Positions 25,874-33,454 of a stretch of DNA of 64,000 nucleotides are shown here, in pieces. The notes beneath the pieces are model-generated. The model saw nothing but the letters and a program-made list of their open reading frames with translations. It ran no database searches and was not told where the DNA came from. The position numbers and the translations under genes were made by a program. Source of the stretch: MFD01275-c22 sp963705885. GTDB lineage: Bacteria; Actinomycetota; Actinomycetes; JACCUZ01. Every line of letters begins with the position of its first letter. The stretch's first letter is position 1. The DNA lies in assembly GCA_963705885.1 (NCBI GenBank), contig OY970120.1, positions 2,728,001 through 2,792,000 on the forward strand, in the 5' to 3' direction.

Positions 25874-25990
25874 CCCGCCACAGCGTCGCGCAGCGGTCTG
25901 CGCCGACGCCCCGAGCGCGATGCCGGGCGGCTCCCCCCGTGGCTGCCCGGCATCGCCCCGGGCGCACGCCCCGGAGCCGCGACGGAGCCC
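25874..25990 (+). ncRNA. probable 6C RNA
   Basis: Two consecutive strong hairpins fill this gap. The first pairs 25883-25893 with 25898-25909 (one bulged C, CGGT loop). The second pairs GCGATGCCGGGC (25917-25928) with GCCCGGCATCGC (25945-25956), 12 perfect pairs extended by four more including G-U, and its loop contains a run of six cytosines (25933-25938). A C-rich tail CCCCGGGCGCACGCCCCGG follows. A hairpin loop of six Cs in an actinobacterial intergenic RNA is the defining mark of the 6C RNA class (Rfam 6C). CAATACT at 25867-25873 could be the -10. The 5' and 3' ends are approximate. In mycobacteria and streptomycetes 6C RNA is an abundant sRNA tied to growth and metal or DNA-replication genes. 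Confidence 0.75.
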
Positions 25991-25996
25991 GAGCAG

Positions 25997-26224
25997 GTGA
26001 GCAGGGACGACGCCTCGCCGATCTGCTCGGCCAAGGGCTGCCGGTCCTCGGCCCGCTGGGTCCACGCCTGGAACAACCCCAAGCTGCACACGCCTGACCG
26101 GCGCAAGGCCTGGGCAGCGTGCGAGGAGCACCGCGAATCGCTCGGCGCCTTCCTGAGCGCACGCGGCTTCCTGCGCGAGACCGTCCCGCTCGAGGAGTGG
26201 GCGGGCTCAGCCGCCGATCGCTGA
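25997..26224 (+). CDS. small Cys/His protein of actinobacterial type
   Basis: A 75-residue protein with a probable metal site: Cys in ICSAKGCRSSARWVHAW near residue 10, then ACEEHRESL near 42 (C-x4-C ... C-x2-H). The pattern WNNPKLHTPDRRKAW is well conserved in my recollection of similar actinobacterial proteins, but no function is known. GTG 25997 follows a GACGGAG about 9 nt upstream. It directly follows the probable 6C RNA and its last 18 nt overlap the convergent moaA. Confidence 0.7.
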   Translation: MSRDDASPICSAKGCRSSARWVHAWNNPKLHTPDRRKAWAACEEHRESLGAFLSARGFLRETVPLEEWAGSAADR

Positions 26225-27193
26225 CATCGGCCGGGCAGGCTGCAGGAACCCCGGGTCGTCGATGCCGTGACCGGGCAGCTTGGCGAGCATGGCCGCCCGC
26301 ATCCGCGCCGCCAGGTCGTCGTCGCCGGCACCGGAGCGCAAGGCCGTCCGGAGGTCGGACTCGTCCCGGGCGAAGAGGCAGTTGCGCAGCTGGCCGTCGG
26401 CCGTGAGCCGCACCCGGTCGCAGGCCCCGCAGAACGGCCTGGTCACCGAACCGATGACGCCGACCCGCCCCGGGCCGCCGTCGACGAGCCACTCCTCGGC
26501 GGGGGCGCTGCCCCGGGTGGCGCCGTCGACCGGGTCGAGCGCGAAGGCGTCGCCGAGCCGCGCCAGGATCTCGTCGGCCGTCACCATCGTCGACCGGTCC
26601 CAGCCGTGCTGGGCGTCGAGCGGCATCTGCTCGATGAAGCGCAGGTGGTAGCCCTCACCCAGCGCCCAGCGCAGCAGCGGCACCGCCTCGTCGTCGTTGA
26701 CGCCGCGCAGCAGCACCGTGTTCACCTTGACCGGCGTCAGGCCGGCGTCGGCCGCCCCCGCGAGCCCGGCGAGCACGTCGGCCAGACGGTCACGGCGGGC
26801 CAGCGTCACGAAGCGCTCGCGGTCCAGCGTGTCCAGCGAGACGTTGACCCGGTCCAGGCCGGCCGCGGCGAGCGCGCCGGCGACCTTGGCCAGCCCGATG
26901 CCGTTGGTGGTGACGGACATGCGAGGCCGTGGGCGCAGCGTGCCGACGCGCTCGACGATCGACACCAGGCCGCGGCGCAGCAGCGGCTCGCCCCCCGTGA
27001 ACCGCACCTCGGTCACGCCCTCGGCCACCGCGACGCCCACGAGCCGGACGATCTCGTCGTCGGTGAGCAGGTCGGGCCCGGGCAGCCACTCGAGCCCCTC
27101 GGGCGGCATGCAGTAGGAGCAGCGCAGGTTGCATTTGTCGGTCAGCGAGACCCGCAGATCGGTCGCGACGCGGCCATAGGTGTCCACCAGCAC
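26207..27193 (-). CDS. moaA: GTP 3',8-cyclase MoaA
   Basis: A 328-residue radical SAM enzyme that turns GTP into 3',8-cyclo-GTP, the first step of molybdenum cofactor synthesis. The SAM cluster ligands are C21, C25 and C28 in DKCNLRCSYC; the second, GTP-binding 4Fe-4S cluster is held by FCGACDRVRL and LRNCLF. The chain ends in Gly-Gly, the conserved catalytic tail. The GTG start fits a TAGGGT box 6 nt upstream. No other moa genes are adjacent. Confidence 0.95.
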   Translation of the reverse strand: MLVDTYGRVATDLRVSLTDKCNLRCSYCMPPEGLEWLPGPDLLTDDEIVRLVGVAVAEGVTEVRFTGGEPLLRRGLVSIVERVGTLRPRPRMSVTTNGIGLAKVAGALAAAGLDRVNVSLDTLDRERFVTLARRDRLADVLAGLAGAADAGLTPVKVNTVLLRGVNDDEAVPLLRWALGEGYHLRFIEQMPLDAQHGWDRSTMVTADEILARLGDAFALDPVDGATRGSAPAEEWLVDGGPGRVGVIGSVTRPFCGACDRVRLTADGQLRNCLFARDESDLRTALRSGAGDDDLAARMRAAMLAKLPGHGIDDPGFLQPARPMSAIGG

Positions 27194-27199
27194 CCCCTC

Positions 27200-27205
27200 A
27201 CCCTA
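27200..27205 (-). promoter_or_regulatory. -10 box of moaA
   Basis: TAGGGT on the minus strand, 6 nt before GTG 27193. Confidence 0.5.
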
Positions 27206-27231
27206 CGTCCGCACCCCGACGGCAACCCGGT

Positions 27232-27237
27232 TAGCGT
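27232..27237 (+). promoter_or_regulatory. -10 box of the SURF1 gene
   Basis: TAGCGT, 7 nt before GTG 27245. Confidence 0.5.
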
Positions 27238-27244
27238 CTGAAAG

Positions 27245-28051
27245 GTGACCGAGAGCAGGCGGAGGGGTGGCTACGGCTTCCTGCTGTCCTCGCGGTGGAC
27301 CGGGCTGTTCGCGGCCGCCCTGGTGGTCGCGGCCGGGTGCGTCGCCCTGGGTCTGTGGCAGGTGGACCGGCTCGAGCAGCGCCACGACCGCAACCGGCTG
27401 CTGGAGCGCAACCTCACGGCCGCGCCCGAGCCCGCGACCAGGCTGCTCACGGTCGGGCGCGAGCCCGCCGAGCGCGACGAGTACGCCCGCGTCCGTGCGA
27501 CCGGCCGCTACGACGAGGCCGGCCAGCTGCTCGTACGCACCCGCCCGTTCGAGGGTCAGGTCGGCTACTACGTGCTGACCCCCCTCGTCACCGGCGCGGG
27601 GCCCGCGCTGCTGGTCAACCGTGGCTGGGTGCCCGGGGGGCCTGACGCCGCGACGGCTCCCGAGCCCCCGGCCCCCCCGGCCGGGGAGGTGGCGGTCACC
27701 GGCCGCCTGCGCCCGAGCGAGCCCCCCTCCACGACCGGGGAGCCGCCGCCCGGGCAGGTGACGCGCATCGACGTGCCCGCCATCGCCCGGTCGCTGCGCC
27801 TGCAGGCGTACGGCGGATACGTTGACCTGGTCAGGGAGCGCCCGGCGCCCGGCCGTGCCCCCGAGCGCCTGCCGCCACCGGAGCCGTCGGAGGGACCGCA
27901 CCTTGCCTACGCGTTCCAGTGGTTCCTCTTCGCCGCCCTGGCGCCGGTCGGCTACGTGCTCCTGGCGCGGCGCGAGGCGCAGGACCGGGCAGCAGGACGC
28001 GGCGGCGTCGACAGGGACGCCGCGCGGGGGCGGCAGAGCGTGACCGGCTAG
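27245..28051 (+). CDS. SURF1 family cytochrome oxidase assembly protein
   Basis: A 268-residue SURF1 homologue that helps insert heme a into subunit I of aa3-type oxidase. Two membrane helices bracket the periplasmic domain (about 15-38, ending LGLWQVDRLEQR, and about 222-242, FQWFLFAALAPVGYVL). Other family motifs are ARVRATGRYD and LLVNRGWVPGG. A Pro/Gly-rich linker and a polar C-terminal tail are typical of actinobacterial forms. Its stop overlaps the Shine-Dalgarno of the GH15 gene, so the two may be co-transcribed, though a functional link is not obvious. Confidence 0.93.
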   Translation: MTESRRRGGYGFLLSSRWTGLFAAALVVAAGCVALGLWQVDRLEQRHDRNRLLERNLTAAPEPATRLLTVGREPAERDEYARVRATGRYDEAGQLLVRTRPFEGQVGYYVLTPLVTGAGPALLVNRGWVPGGPDAATAPEPPAPPAGEVAVTGRLRPSEPPSTTGEPPPGQVTRIDVPAIARSLRLQAYGGYVDLVRERPAPGRAPERLPPPEPSEGPHLAYAFQWFLFAALAPVGYVLLARREAQDRAAGRGGVDRDAARGRQSVTG

Positions 28052-28066
28052 GGAGGCCGACCGACG

Positions 28067-29869
28067 ATGCTCATCGAGGACTACGCCCTCATCTCCGACC
28101 GGCTGTCGGCGGCGCTGGTCGGCCGCGACGGGTCGATCGACTGGCTCTGCTTCCCGCGCTTCGACTCCGAGGCGATCTTCGCCGGCCTGCTGGGCGGCGA
28201 CGAGAACGGGCACTGGCGGCTGGGCCCGCGTGACGGGGGGATGTGCACGTCCCGCCGCTACCGGGGCGACACGCTGATCCTCGAGACCGAGTGGACGGGC
28301 GAGGGGGGCACCGTCCGGGTCCTGGACTTCATGCCCGAGCGCGGCGAGGCGCCCGACGTGGTGCGCATCGTGGAGTGCCTCGAGGGCGCGGTCGAGATGA
28401 AGAGCGAGCTGCGGCTGCGCTTCGGCTACGGCGACGTCGTGCCGTGGGTGCGCCACCTCGACGGCATGCTCGCGGCGGTGGCCGGGCCGGACGCGGTGTG
28501 GCTGGCCTCCGACGTGCCCCACCACGGCCGCGACTACGCGTCCTACGCGGAGTTCCGGCTGGAGGCCGGGCAGCAGCGAAGCTTCGTGCTCACGTGGAAC
28601 CCGTCGCACGTCCACCGGCCGAGCCCGGTCGACCCGCACGTCGCGCTCAACGAGACCGAGCTGTTCTGGCAGACCTGGGCCGACCGGTGCACCTACGACG
28701 GCCCCTACCGCGGCGCCGTCGTCCGGTCGCTGCTGACGCTCAAGGCGCTGACCTACGCCCCGACGGGCGGCATCGTCGCCGCCGCCACCACGTCGCTGCC
28801 GGAGGAGCTGGGCGGGGTGCGCAACTGGGACTACCGCTACTGCTGGCTGCGCGACGCGACGTTCACGCTGCAGGCGCTGGTGAAGACCGGCTACACCGAC
28901 GAGGCGTGCGACTGGCGGGAGTGGCTGCTGCGGGCAATCGCGGGCAGCCCGGAGCGGCTGCAGATCCTCTACGGCGTCGCGGGCGAGCGCCAGGCGCCGG
29001 AGCGCGAGCTGGGCTGGCTCTCGGGCTACGAGGGCTCCGCGCCGGTGCGGGTCGGGAACGGGGCCGTCGGGCAGCGCCAGCTCGACGTCTACGGCGAGGT
29101 GATGGACACCCTCTGGCTGGCCCGCTCGCACGGCCTGGACCCCGACGAGTCGGCCTGGCGGATGCAGCGCTGCCTCATGGAGTGGCTCGAGAGCGGGTGG
29201 AAGGAGCCCGACGAGGGGCTGTGGGAGGTCCGCGGCCCGCGGCGGCACTTCACCCACTCCAAGATCCTCGCCTGGGTGGCCGCCGACCGGGCGGTGCGCA
29301 CGGTCGAGCAGATGGGCATGGACGGGCCGGTCGGGCGCTACCGGGCCCTGCGCGAGGAGATCCACGCCGACGTGTGCGCGAAGGGCTACGACGCCGACCG
29401 GCAGACCTTCACCCAGTCCTACGGCTCGCGCGCCCTGGACGCCGCACTGCTGCTCATCCCCCAGGTCGGCTTCCTGCCTCCCTCCGACGACCGGGTGCGC
29501 GGGACGCTGCGTGCCGTGCAGGCGGAGCTGGGCTCCGACGGCCTGGTCCGCCGCTACGACACCGGCGACACGGCCGACGGCGTCGCGGGTGACGAGGGCG
29601 CCTTCCTGGCCTGCAGCTTCTGGCTGGCCGACGCGCTCGTGCTCGACGGGCAGCTCGAGGCGGGTCGGGCCCGGTTCGAGGGTCTGCTCGGCCTGTGCAA
29701 CGACGTGGGCCTGCTCGCGGAGGAGTACGACGTGGAGGCCGGGCGCCAGCTCGGCAACGTGCCGCAGGCCTACAGCCACCTCGCGCTGGTCAACACCGCC
29801 CTCAACCTGGCCGAGGTGCCCTCGCCCACCGACCGGTCACCCGCCGAGGAGCGCTCCGAGGGCTCCTGA
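28067..29869 (+). CDS. GH15 family glucoamylase/trehalase-like hydrolase
   Basis: A 600-residue glycoside hydrolase of family 15. The N-terminal beta-sandwich domain starts IEDYALISDRLSAALVGRDG, and the (alpha/alpha)6 barrel holds the proposed general acid in GLWEVRGPRRHFTHSKILAW and the base in LLAEEYDVEAGRQLGNVPQA. GVRNWDYRYCWLRDA is the family hallmark. Mycobacterial relatives hydrolyse trehalose, so trehalase is likelier than glucoamylase; the sequence does not decide. Cytoplasmic, without a signal peptide. GGGAGG precedes the ATG. Confidence 0.92.
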   Translation: MLIEDYALISDRLSAALVGRDGSIDWLCFPRFDSEAIFAGLLGGDENGHWRLGPRDGGMCTSRRYRGDTLILETEWTGEGGTVRVLDFMPERGEAPDVVRIVECLEGAVEMKSELRLRFGYGDVVPWVRHLDGMLAAVAGPDAVWLASDVPHHGRDYASYAEFRLEAGQQRSFVLTWNPSHVHRPSPVDPHVALNETELFWQTWADRCTYDGPYRGAVVRSLLTLKALTYAPTGGIVAAATTSLPEELGGVRNWDYRYCWLRDATFTLQALVKTGYTDEACDWREWLLRAIAGSPERLQILYGVAGERQAPERELGWLSGYEGSAPVRVGNGAVGQRQLDVYGEVMDTLWLARSHGLDPDESAWRMQRCLMEWLESGWKEPDEGLWEVRGPRRHFTHSKILAWVAADRAVRTVEQMGMDGPVGRYRALREEIHADVCAKGYDADRQTFTQSYGSRALDAALLLIPQVGFLPPSDDRVRGTLRAVQAELGSDGLVRRYDTGDTADGVAGDEGAFLACSFWLADALVLDGQLEAGRARFEGLLGLCNDVGLLAEEYDVEAGRQLGNVPQAYSHLALVNTALNLAEVPSPTDRSPAEERSEGS

Positions 29870-29916
29870 CCGGCGCGGGCAGGTGACGTAGTCCCTGGCC
29901 ACCGCCGGTCCGGTCG

Positions 29917-30837
29917 TCAGCGCAGGGCGGGCTGGCGGACGGCGAGCGTGCCGGCGTCGGTGTCGAGCTCCGCCTCGACGCCGAGAGGCAGGGTCAGCTG
30001 CGGCGCGTCGTGGCCGAAGGCGAGACCGGTGGCCAGGGGGACCCCGAGCGGCGCGAGCCGCTCGACCACCGTGTCGACGGCAGCGGCACCGCAGTCCGTC
30101 CACGAGCCGAGCACCACCCCGGCCACGTCGTCGAACCACCCGGTCCGCAGCAGCTGGGTGAGCATCGAGTCGATCCGGTACGCCGGCTCGGCGACGTCCT
30201 CGAGCACCAGGAGGCCACCGCCCGCCCGGCGCTCGTCGGGTGTCCCGACCGTGTTGGCCAGCAGCGCGAGCGTCCCCCCGACCAGGACGCCACGGGCACG
30301 ACCCGGCACCTCGCAGCGCAGCCCGCCGGACGCGAGCGCGCGCACGCGCTGCGGCTCGAACAGGGTCGCCCGCAGGTGCTCGACCGTCGCCGCGTCCGGC
30401 GAGCCGCCCGCGAACACCTCGGTGGCCACCATCGGGCCGAACAGCGTCGCGAGACCGAGCCGGTTGGCCACCGCCTGGTGCAGCACGGTCACGTCGCTGG
30501 ACCCGACGAGGACCCGCGGCCCCGCCTCCCGCATCGCGGCCCAGTCGAGCCGGTCGGCCAGGCGCGCCGCACCCGACCCGCCCCGCGCGCAGAGCACCGC
30601 CCGGACCGCCGGGTCGCACCAGGCCCGCTGCAGGTCGGCGGCCCGGTGCTCGTCGGGGCCGGCGAGGTGCCGCCGAGCCTGCAGAGCGTGCTCCCCCACC
30701 ACGACCTCGAGGCCCCACGACTCCAGGGTCGCGACGCCGCGGGCGAGCCGCTGCGGGTCCAGGGGACCGCTCGTGGCGACCACGGCGACCCGGTCACCGC
30801 GCGCCAGGCGCCGCGGGCGGTCCAGCGGTCGCAGCAC
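29917..30837 (-). CDS. LD-carboxypeptidase, S66 family
   Basis: A 306-residue peptidase of family S66 (LdcA/MccF). LdcA enzymes trim the terminal D-Ala from muropeptide tetrapeptides during wall recycling; MccF enzymes inactivate microcin C-like nucleotides. The catalytic Ser lies in LVGSSDVTVLHQ, the Glu in GGGLLVLEDV and the His in FGHDAPQLTLPLG. SSD replaces the more usual YSD around the nucleophile. GTG 30837 is set by a TACTGT box 6 nt upstream. Confidence 0.9.
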   Translation of the reverse strand: MLRPLDRPRRLARGDRVAVVATSGPLDPQRLARGVATLESWGLEVVVGEHALQARRHLAGPDEHRAADLQRAWCDPAVRAVLCARGGSGAARLADRLDWAAMREAGPRVLVGSSDVTVLHQAVANRLGLATLFGPMVATEVFAGGSPDAATVEHLRATLFEPQRVRALASGGLRCEVPGRARGVLVGGTLALLANTVGTPDERRAGGGLLVLEDVAEPAYRIDSMLTQLLRTGWFDDVAGVVLGSWTDCGAAAVDTVVERLAPLGVPLATGLAFGHDAPQLTLPLGVEAELDTDAGTLAVRQPALR

Positions 30838-30843
30838 CGGTGC

Positions 30844-30849
30844 ACAGTA
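30844..30849 (-). promoter_or_regulatory. -10 box of the LD-carboxypeptidase gene
   Basis: TACTGT on the minus strand, 6 nt before GTG 30837. Confidence 0.5.
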
Positions 30850-30895
30850 GCGCCGGGCTGGCGCGGCGGATTGACGGTCGCCTGTCCGTTCCGGG

Positions 30896-30901
30896 CAGGA
30901 T
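30896..30901 (+). promoter_or_regulatory. -10 box of the SDR gene
   Basis: CAGGAT, 7 nt before ATG 30909. Confidence 0.4.
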
Positions 30902-30908
30902 GTCGCCT

Positions 30909-31673
30909 ATGGACCTGGGACTGCGTGAGCGTGTCTACGTCGTGACCGGCGGCAGCCGAGGGCTGGGCCTGGCCGGTGCCCAGGCACTGGTCGCCGACGG
31001 GGCGCGGGTCGTGCTCTGCGCCCGCGACGAGGACACCCTCGTCGCCGCGGCCGAGTCGCTCGGCGGCACCGACCACGCGATGGCCCTGCCCGGCGACATG
31101 TCCGACACCGGCCTGGGTGAGCGGCTGGCCGCCGCCGCGGTCGGCCGGTGGGGCCGCCTCGACGGCGCGCTCGTCAGCGTCGGTGGCCCGCCGCCGGGTC
31201 CCGCGGTGGGGCTCACCGACGACCAGTGGCGCGACGCGTTCGACTCGGTCTTCCTCGGCCCGGTGCGCATCGCCCGGGCGGTCGCGTCGACGATCGGCGA
31301 GGACGGCGGGGCGCTGGCGTTCGTGCTGTCCCTGTCCGTCAAGCAGCCCGTCGACGGCCTGGCCTCGTCCAACGGGCTGCGGCCCGGCCTGGCGATGCTG
31401 GCCAAGACGCTCGCCGACGAGCTCGGGTCGCGCAACATCCGGGTCCTCGGCCTGCTGCCCGGTCGCGTCGACACCGACCGGCTGCGTGAGCTCGACCAGG
31501 CCAGCGGCCGGCCGAAGAAGCAGCGGGAGGAGTTCGAGAAGCGCATCCCGCTCGGGCGCTACGGCCTGCCCGAGGAGTTCGGGCGCGTCGCCGCCTTCGC
31601 GCTCTCACCAGCGGCGTCGTACCTCACCGGCGTCATGATCCCGGTCGACGGCGGCCTGGGCCGGTCGCTGTGA
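30909..31673 (+). CDS. atypical SDR family oxidoreductase
   Basis: A 254-residue short-chain dehydrogenase/reductase fold protein. The NAD(P) motif VTGGSRGLGLAGAQAL near residue 12 and the C-terminal YLTGVMIPVDGG are normal. The active-site region reads LSLSVKQPVDGLASSNGLRP: aligned with the fabG product at 21388, the catalytic Tyr falls on Gly and the Lys is displaced. This SVKQP...SN pattern occurs in a recognised SDR subgroup, so it is a family trait and not damage, but the chemistry is uncertain. Confidence 0.88.
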   Translation: MDLGLRERVYVVTGGSRGLGLAGAQALVADGARVVLCARDEDTLVAAAESLGGTDHAMALPGDMSDTGLGERLAAAAVGRWGRLDGALVSVGGPPPGPAVGLTDDQWRDAFDSVFLGPVRIARAVASTIGEDGGALAFVLSLSVKQPVDGLASSNGLRPGLAMLAKTLADELGSRNIRVLGLLPGRVDTDRLRELDQASGRPKKQREEFEKRIPLGRYGLPEEFGRVAAFALSPAASYLTGVMIPVDGGLGRSL

Positions 31674-31709
31674 CCCTCGCGCGGCCGCCGGAAGGCTGAT
31701 CGTCCGCGC

Positions 31710-31715
31710 TAGCGT
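31710..31715 (+). promoter_or_regulatory. -10 box before the antiporter operon
   Basis: TAGCGT. It would start transcription near 31722, giving a leader of about 58 nt with GGAGGAGGGAG before ATG 31780. An ATG lies exactly at 31722, in another frame. Confidence 0.45.
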
Positions 31716-31779
31716 TCAGGCATGAGGTCGCCTCGGCGCCGGGCGCGCCGCTGCTTGCGACGCCGGAGGAGGGAGCAGC

Positions 31780-32268
31780 ATGGAGGTGCACGAGACGGCG
31801 CTGCCGGGGATCGGCGTCCGCTACGACATCACGACGGCCCGCGGCCGCCGGGTCGGGATCGTCGCGTTCCGCGGCGGCGCCCACGAGGTCGCGCTCTACG
31901 ACGAGAAGGACCCCGACGCGTGCAGCGACGTCATCAAGCTCACTGAGGAGGAGAGCGACGCGGTCGCCGAGGTGCTGGGAGCCACCCGCATGGTCGAGCG
32001 GCTCACCGACCTGCACAAGCAGATCGACGGGCTCACGACGGAGCAGCTGTCCCTGCCCGGGACGTCGGAGTTCGTCGACCGCCCACTGGGCGACGCCCGC
32101 ATCCGGACCGTCACCGGCTGCTCGATCGTCGCGGTGGTGCGCGGTGATGAGGTGCACGCCTCGCCCCGTCCGGACTTCGTCTTCCACGCGCGGGACGTCG
32201 TCGTGATGGTGGGCACCCCCGAGGGGTGCCGCGCCGCGGGCGAGATCCTCGGCGTCCACGAGTTCTGA
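31780..32268 (+). CDS. K+/H+ antiporter regulatory subunit, KhtT-like
   Basis: A 162-residue cytoplasmic protein. The N-terminal half (about 1-75) is the KhtT-type domain starting VHETALPGIGVRYDI. The C-terminal 80 residues form a TrkA-C (RCK_C) ligand-binding domain (CSIVAVVRGDEVHASPRPDF, VVMVGTPEGC), which in Bacillus KhtT senses c-di-AMP or pH and gates the antiporter. The membrane subunit gene starts 16 nt downstream. GGAGGAGGGAG precedes the ATG. Confidence 0.9.
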   Translation: MEVHETALPGIGVRYDITTARGRRVGIVAFRGGAHEVALYDEKDPDACSDVIKLTEEESDAVAEVLGATRMVERLTDLHKQIDGLTTEQLSLPGTSEFVDRPLGDARIRTVTGCSIVAVVRGDEVHASPRPDFVFHARDVVVMVGTPEGCRAAGEILGVHEF

Positions 32269-32284
32269 GCGTCGGGACGAGGGG

Positions 32285-33454
32285 GTGGACACCGGCGCGG
32301 TCCTGCTGGAGCTCGGGGCCATCATCCTCGGGCTCGGCGTGGCCGGCCGCTTCGCCTCCCGCCTCGGCATCTCGCCCATCCCGCTCTACCTGCTGGCCGG
32401 GCTCGCGTTCGGCGAGGGCGGCGTGCTGCCCCTGGACACCACCGAGGAGTTCGTCGAGGTCGGGGCCGAGATCGGCGTCGTGCTGCTGCTGCTCACCCTC
32501 GGCCTCGAGTACACCCCCGCCGAGCTGTCGGGCACCATGCGCACCAACTACCGGGCCGGCCTGGTCGACCTGGCCCTCAACGCCACTCCCGGGGCCGTCG
32601 CCGGCCTGCTGCTGGGGCTCGGGCCCGCCGGCGTCCTCACCCTGGCCGGCGTCACGTACATCTCGTCCTCGGGGATCGTCGCGAAGCTGCTCGGCGACCT
32701 GGGGCGCGTGGCCAACCGGGAGACCCCACCGGTTCTGGCGATCCTGGTCTTCGAGGACCTGGTGATGGCGGTCTACCTGCCGGTGCTTGCCGCCGTGCTG
32801 GCCGGCATGTCGGTCCTCGGCACCTCGACCAGCGTCGTCGTGTCGCTGGCGGTGGTCGGCCTTGTGCTGCTCGCGGCCTTCCGGTTCGGCGACCGCATCT
32901 CCGCTCTCGTGTTCAGCAGCGACAGCGAGCAGATGATCCTGCGCGTCCTCGGCCTGACCCTGCTGGTGGCGGGCGTCGCGCAGCAGCTGCAGGTGTCCGC
33001 CGCCGTCGGGGCGTTCCTCGTCGGCATCGCGATCTCGGGCCCGGCGGCCGAGAGCGCCCGCGGTCTGGTGAGCCCCCTTCGCGACCTGTTCGCCGCCGTC
33101 TTCTTCGTGACCTTCGGGCTGCGCACCGACCCGGGGGCGATCGCGCCCGAGCTCGTCCCGGCGCTCGCCCTGGCCGCGGTCACCATCGCGACGAAGGCAT
33201 GGACCGGCTGGTGGGCGGCCGGGCGGGCGGGCATCGGTCCCCGCGGCAGGCTCCGGGCGGGCGGAGCGCTCGTCGCCCGGGGCGAGTTCAGCATCGTCAT
33301 CGCGGGCCTGGCCGTGACCGCCGGAGTCGCCGGGGTGGGGCCGCTGGCCACGGCGTACGTCCTGGTGATGGCCGTCGCCGGCCCGCTGCTGGCGCGCTAC
33401 GCCGAGGAGGTCGGTGCGCCCCTGCTGCGGCGGGCCGGGGCGGCCCGGGCGTGA
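32285..33454 (+). CDS. cation:proton antiporter, KhtU/CPA2 type
   Basis: A 389-residue membrane protein with about 11-13 helices, of the monovalent cation:proton antiporter-2 (KefB/KhtU) family. Family marks are SPIPLYLLAGLAFGEGG, VVLLLLTLGLEY, TYISSSGIVAKLLGDLGR (unwound-helix region) and VARGEFSIVIAGLA. It lacks a C-terminal RCK domain; that role is filled by the separate upstream subunit. Expected to expel K+ in exchange for H+. The GTGA overlap with the next gene couples a kinase-like protein to it. Confidence 0.92.
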   Translation: MDTGAVLLELGAIILGLGVAGRFASRLGISPIPLYLLAGLAFGEGGVLPLDTTEEFVEVGAEIGVVLLLLTLGLEYTPAELSGTMRTNYRAGLVDLALNATPGAVAGLLLGLGPAGVLTLAGVTYISSSGIVAKLLGDLGRVANRETPPVLAILVFEDLVMAVYLPVLAAVLAGMSVLGTSTSVVVSLAVVGLVLLAAFRFGDRISALVFSSDSEQMILRVLGLTLLVAGVAQQLQVSAAVGAFLVGIAISGPAAESARGLVSPLRDLFAAVFFVTFGLRTDPGAIAPELVPALALAAVTIATKAWTGWWAAGRAGIGPRGRLRAGGALVARGEFSIVIAGLAVTAGVAGVGPLATAYVLVMAVAGPLLARYAEEVGAPLLRRAGAARA

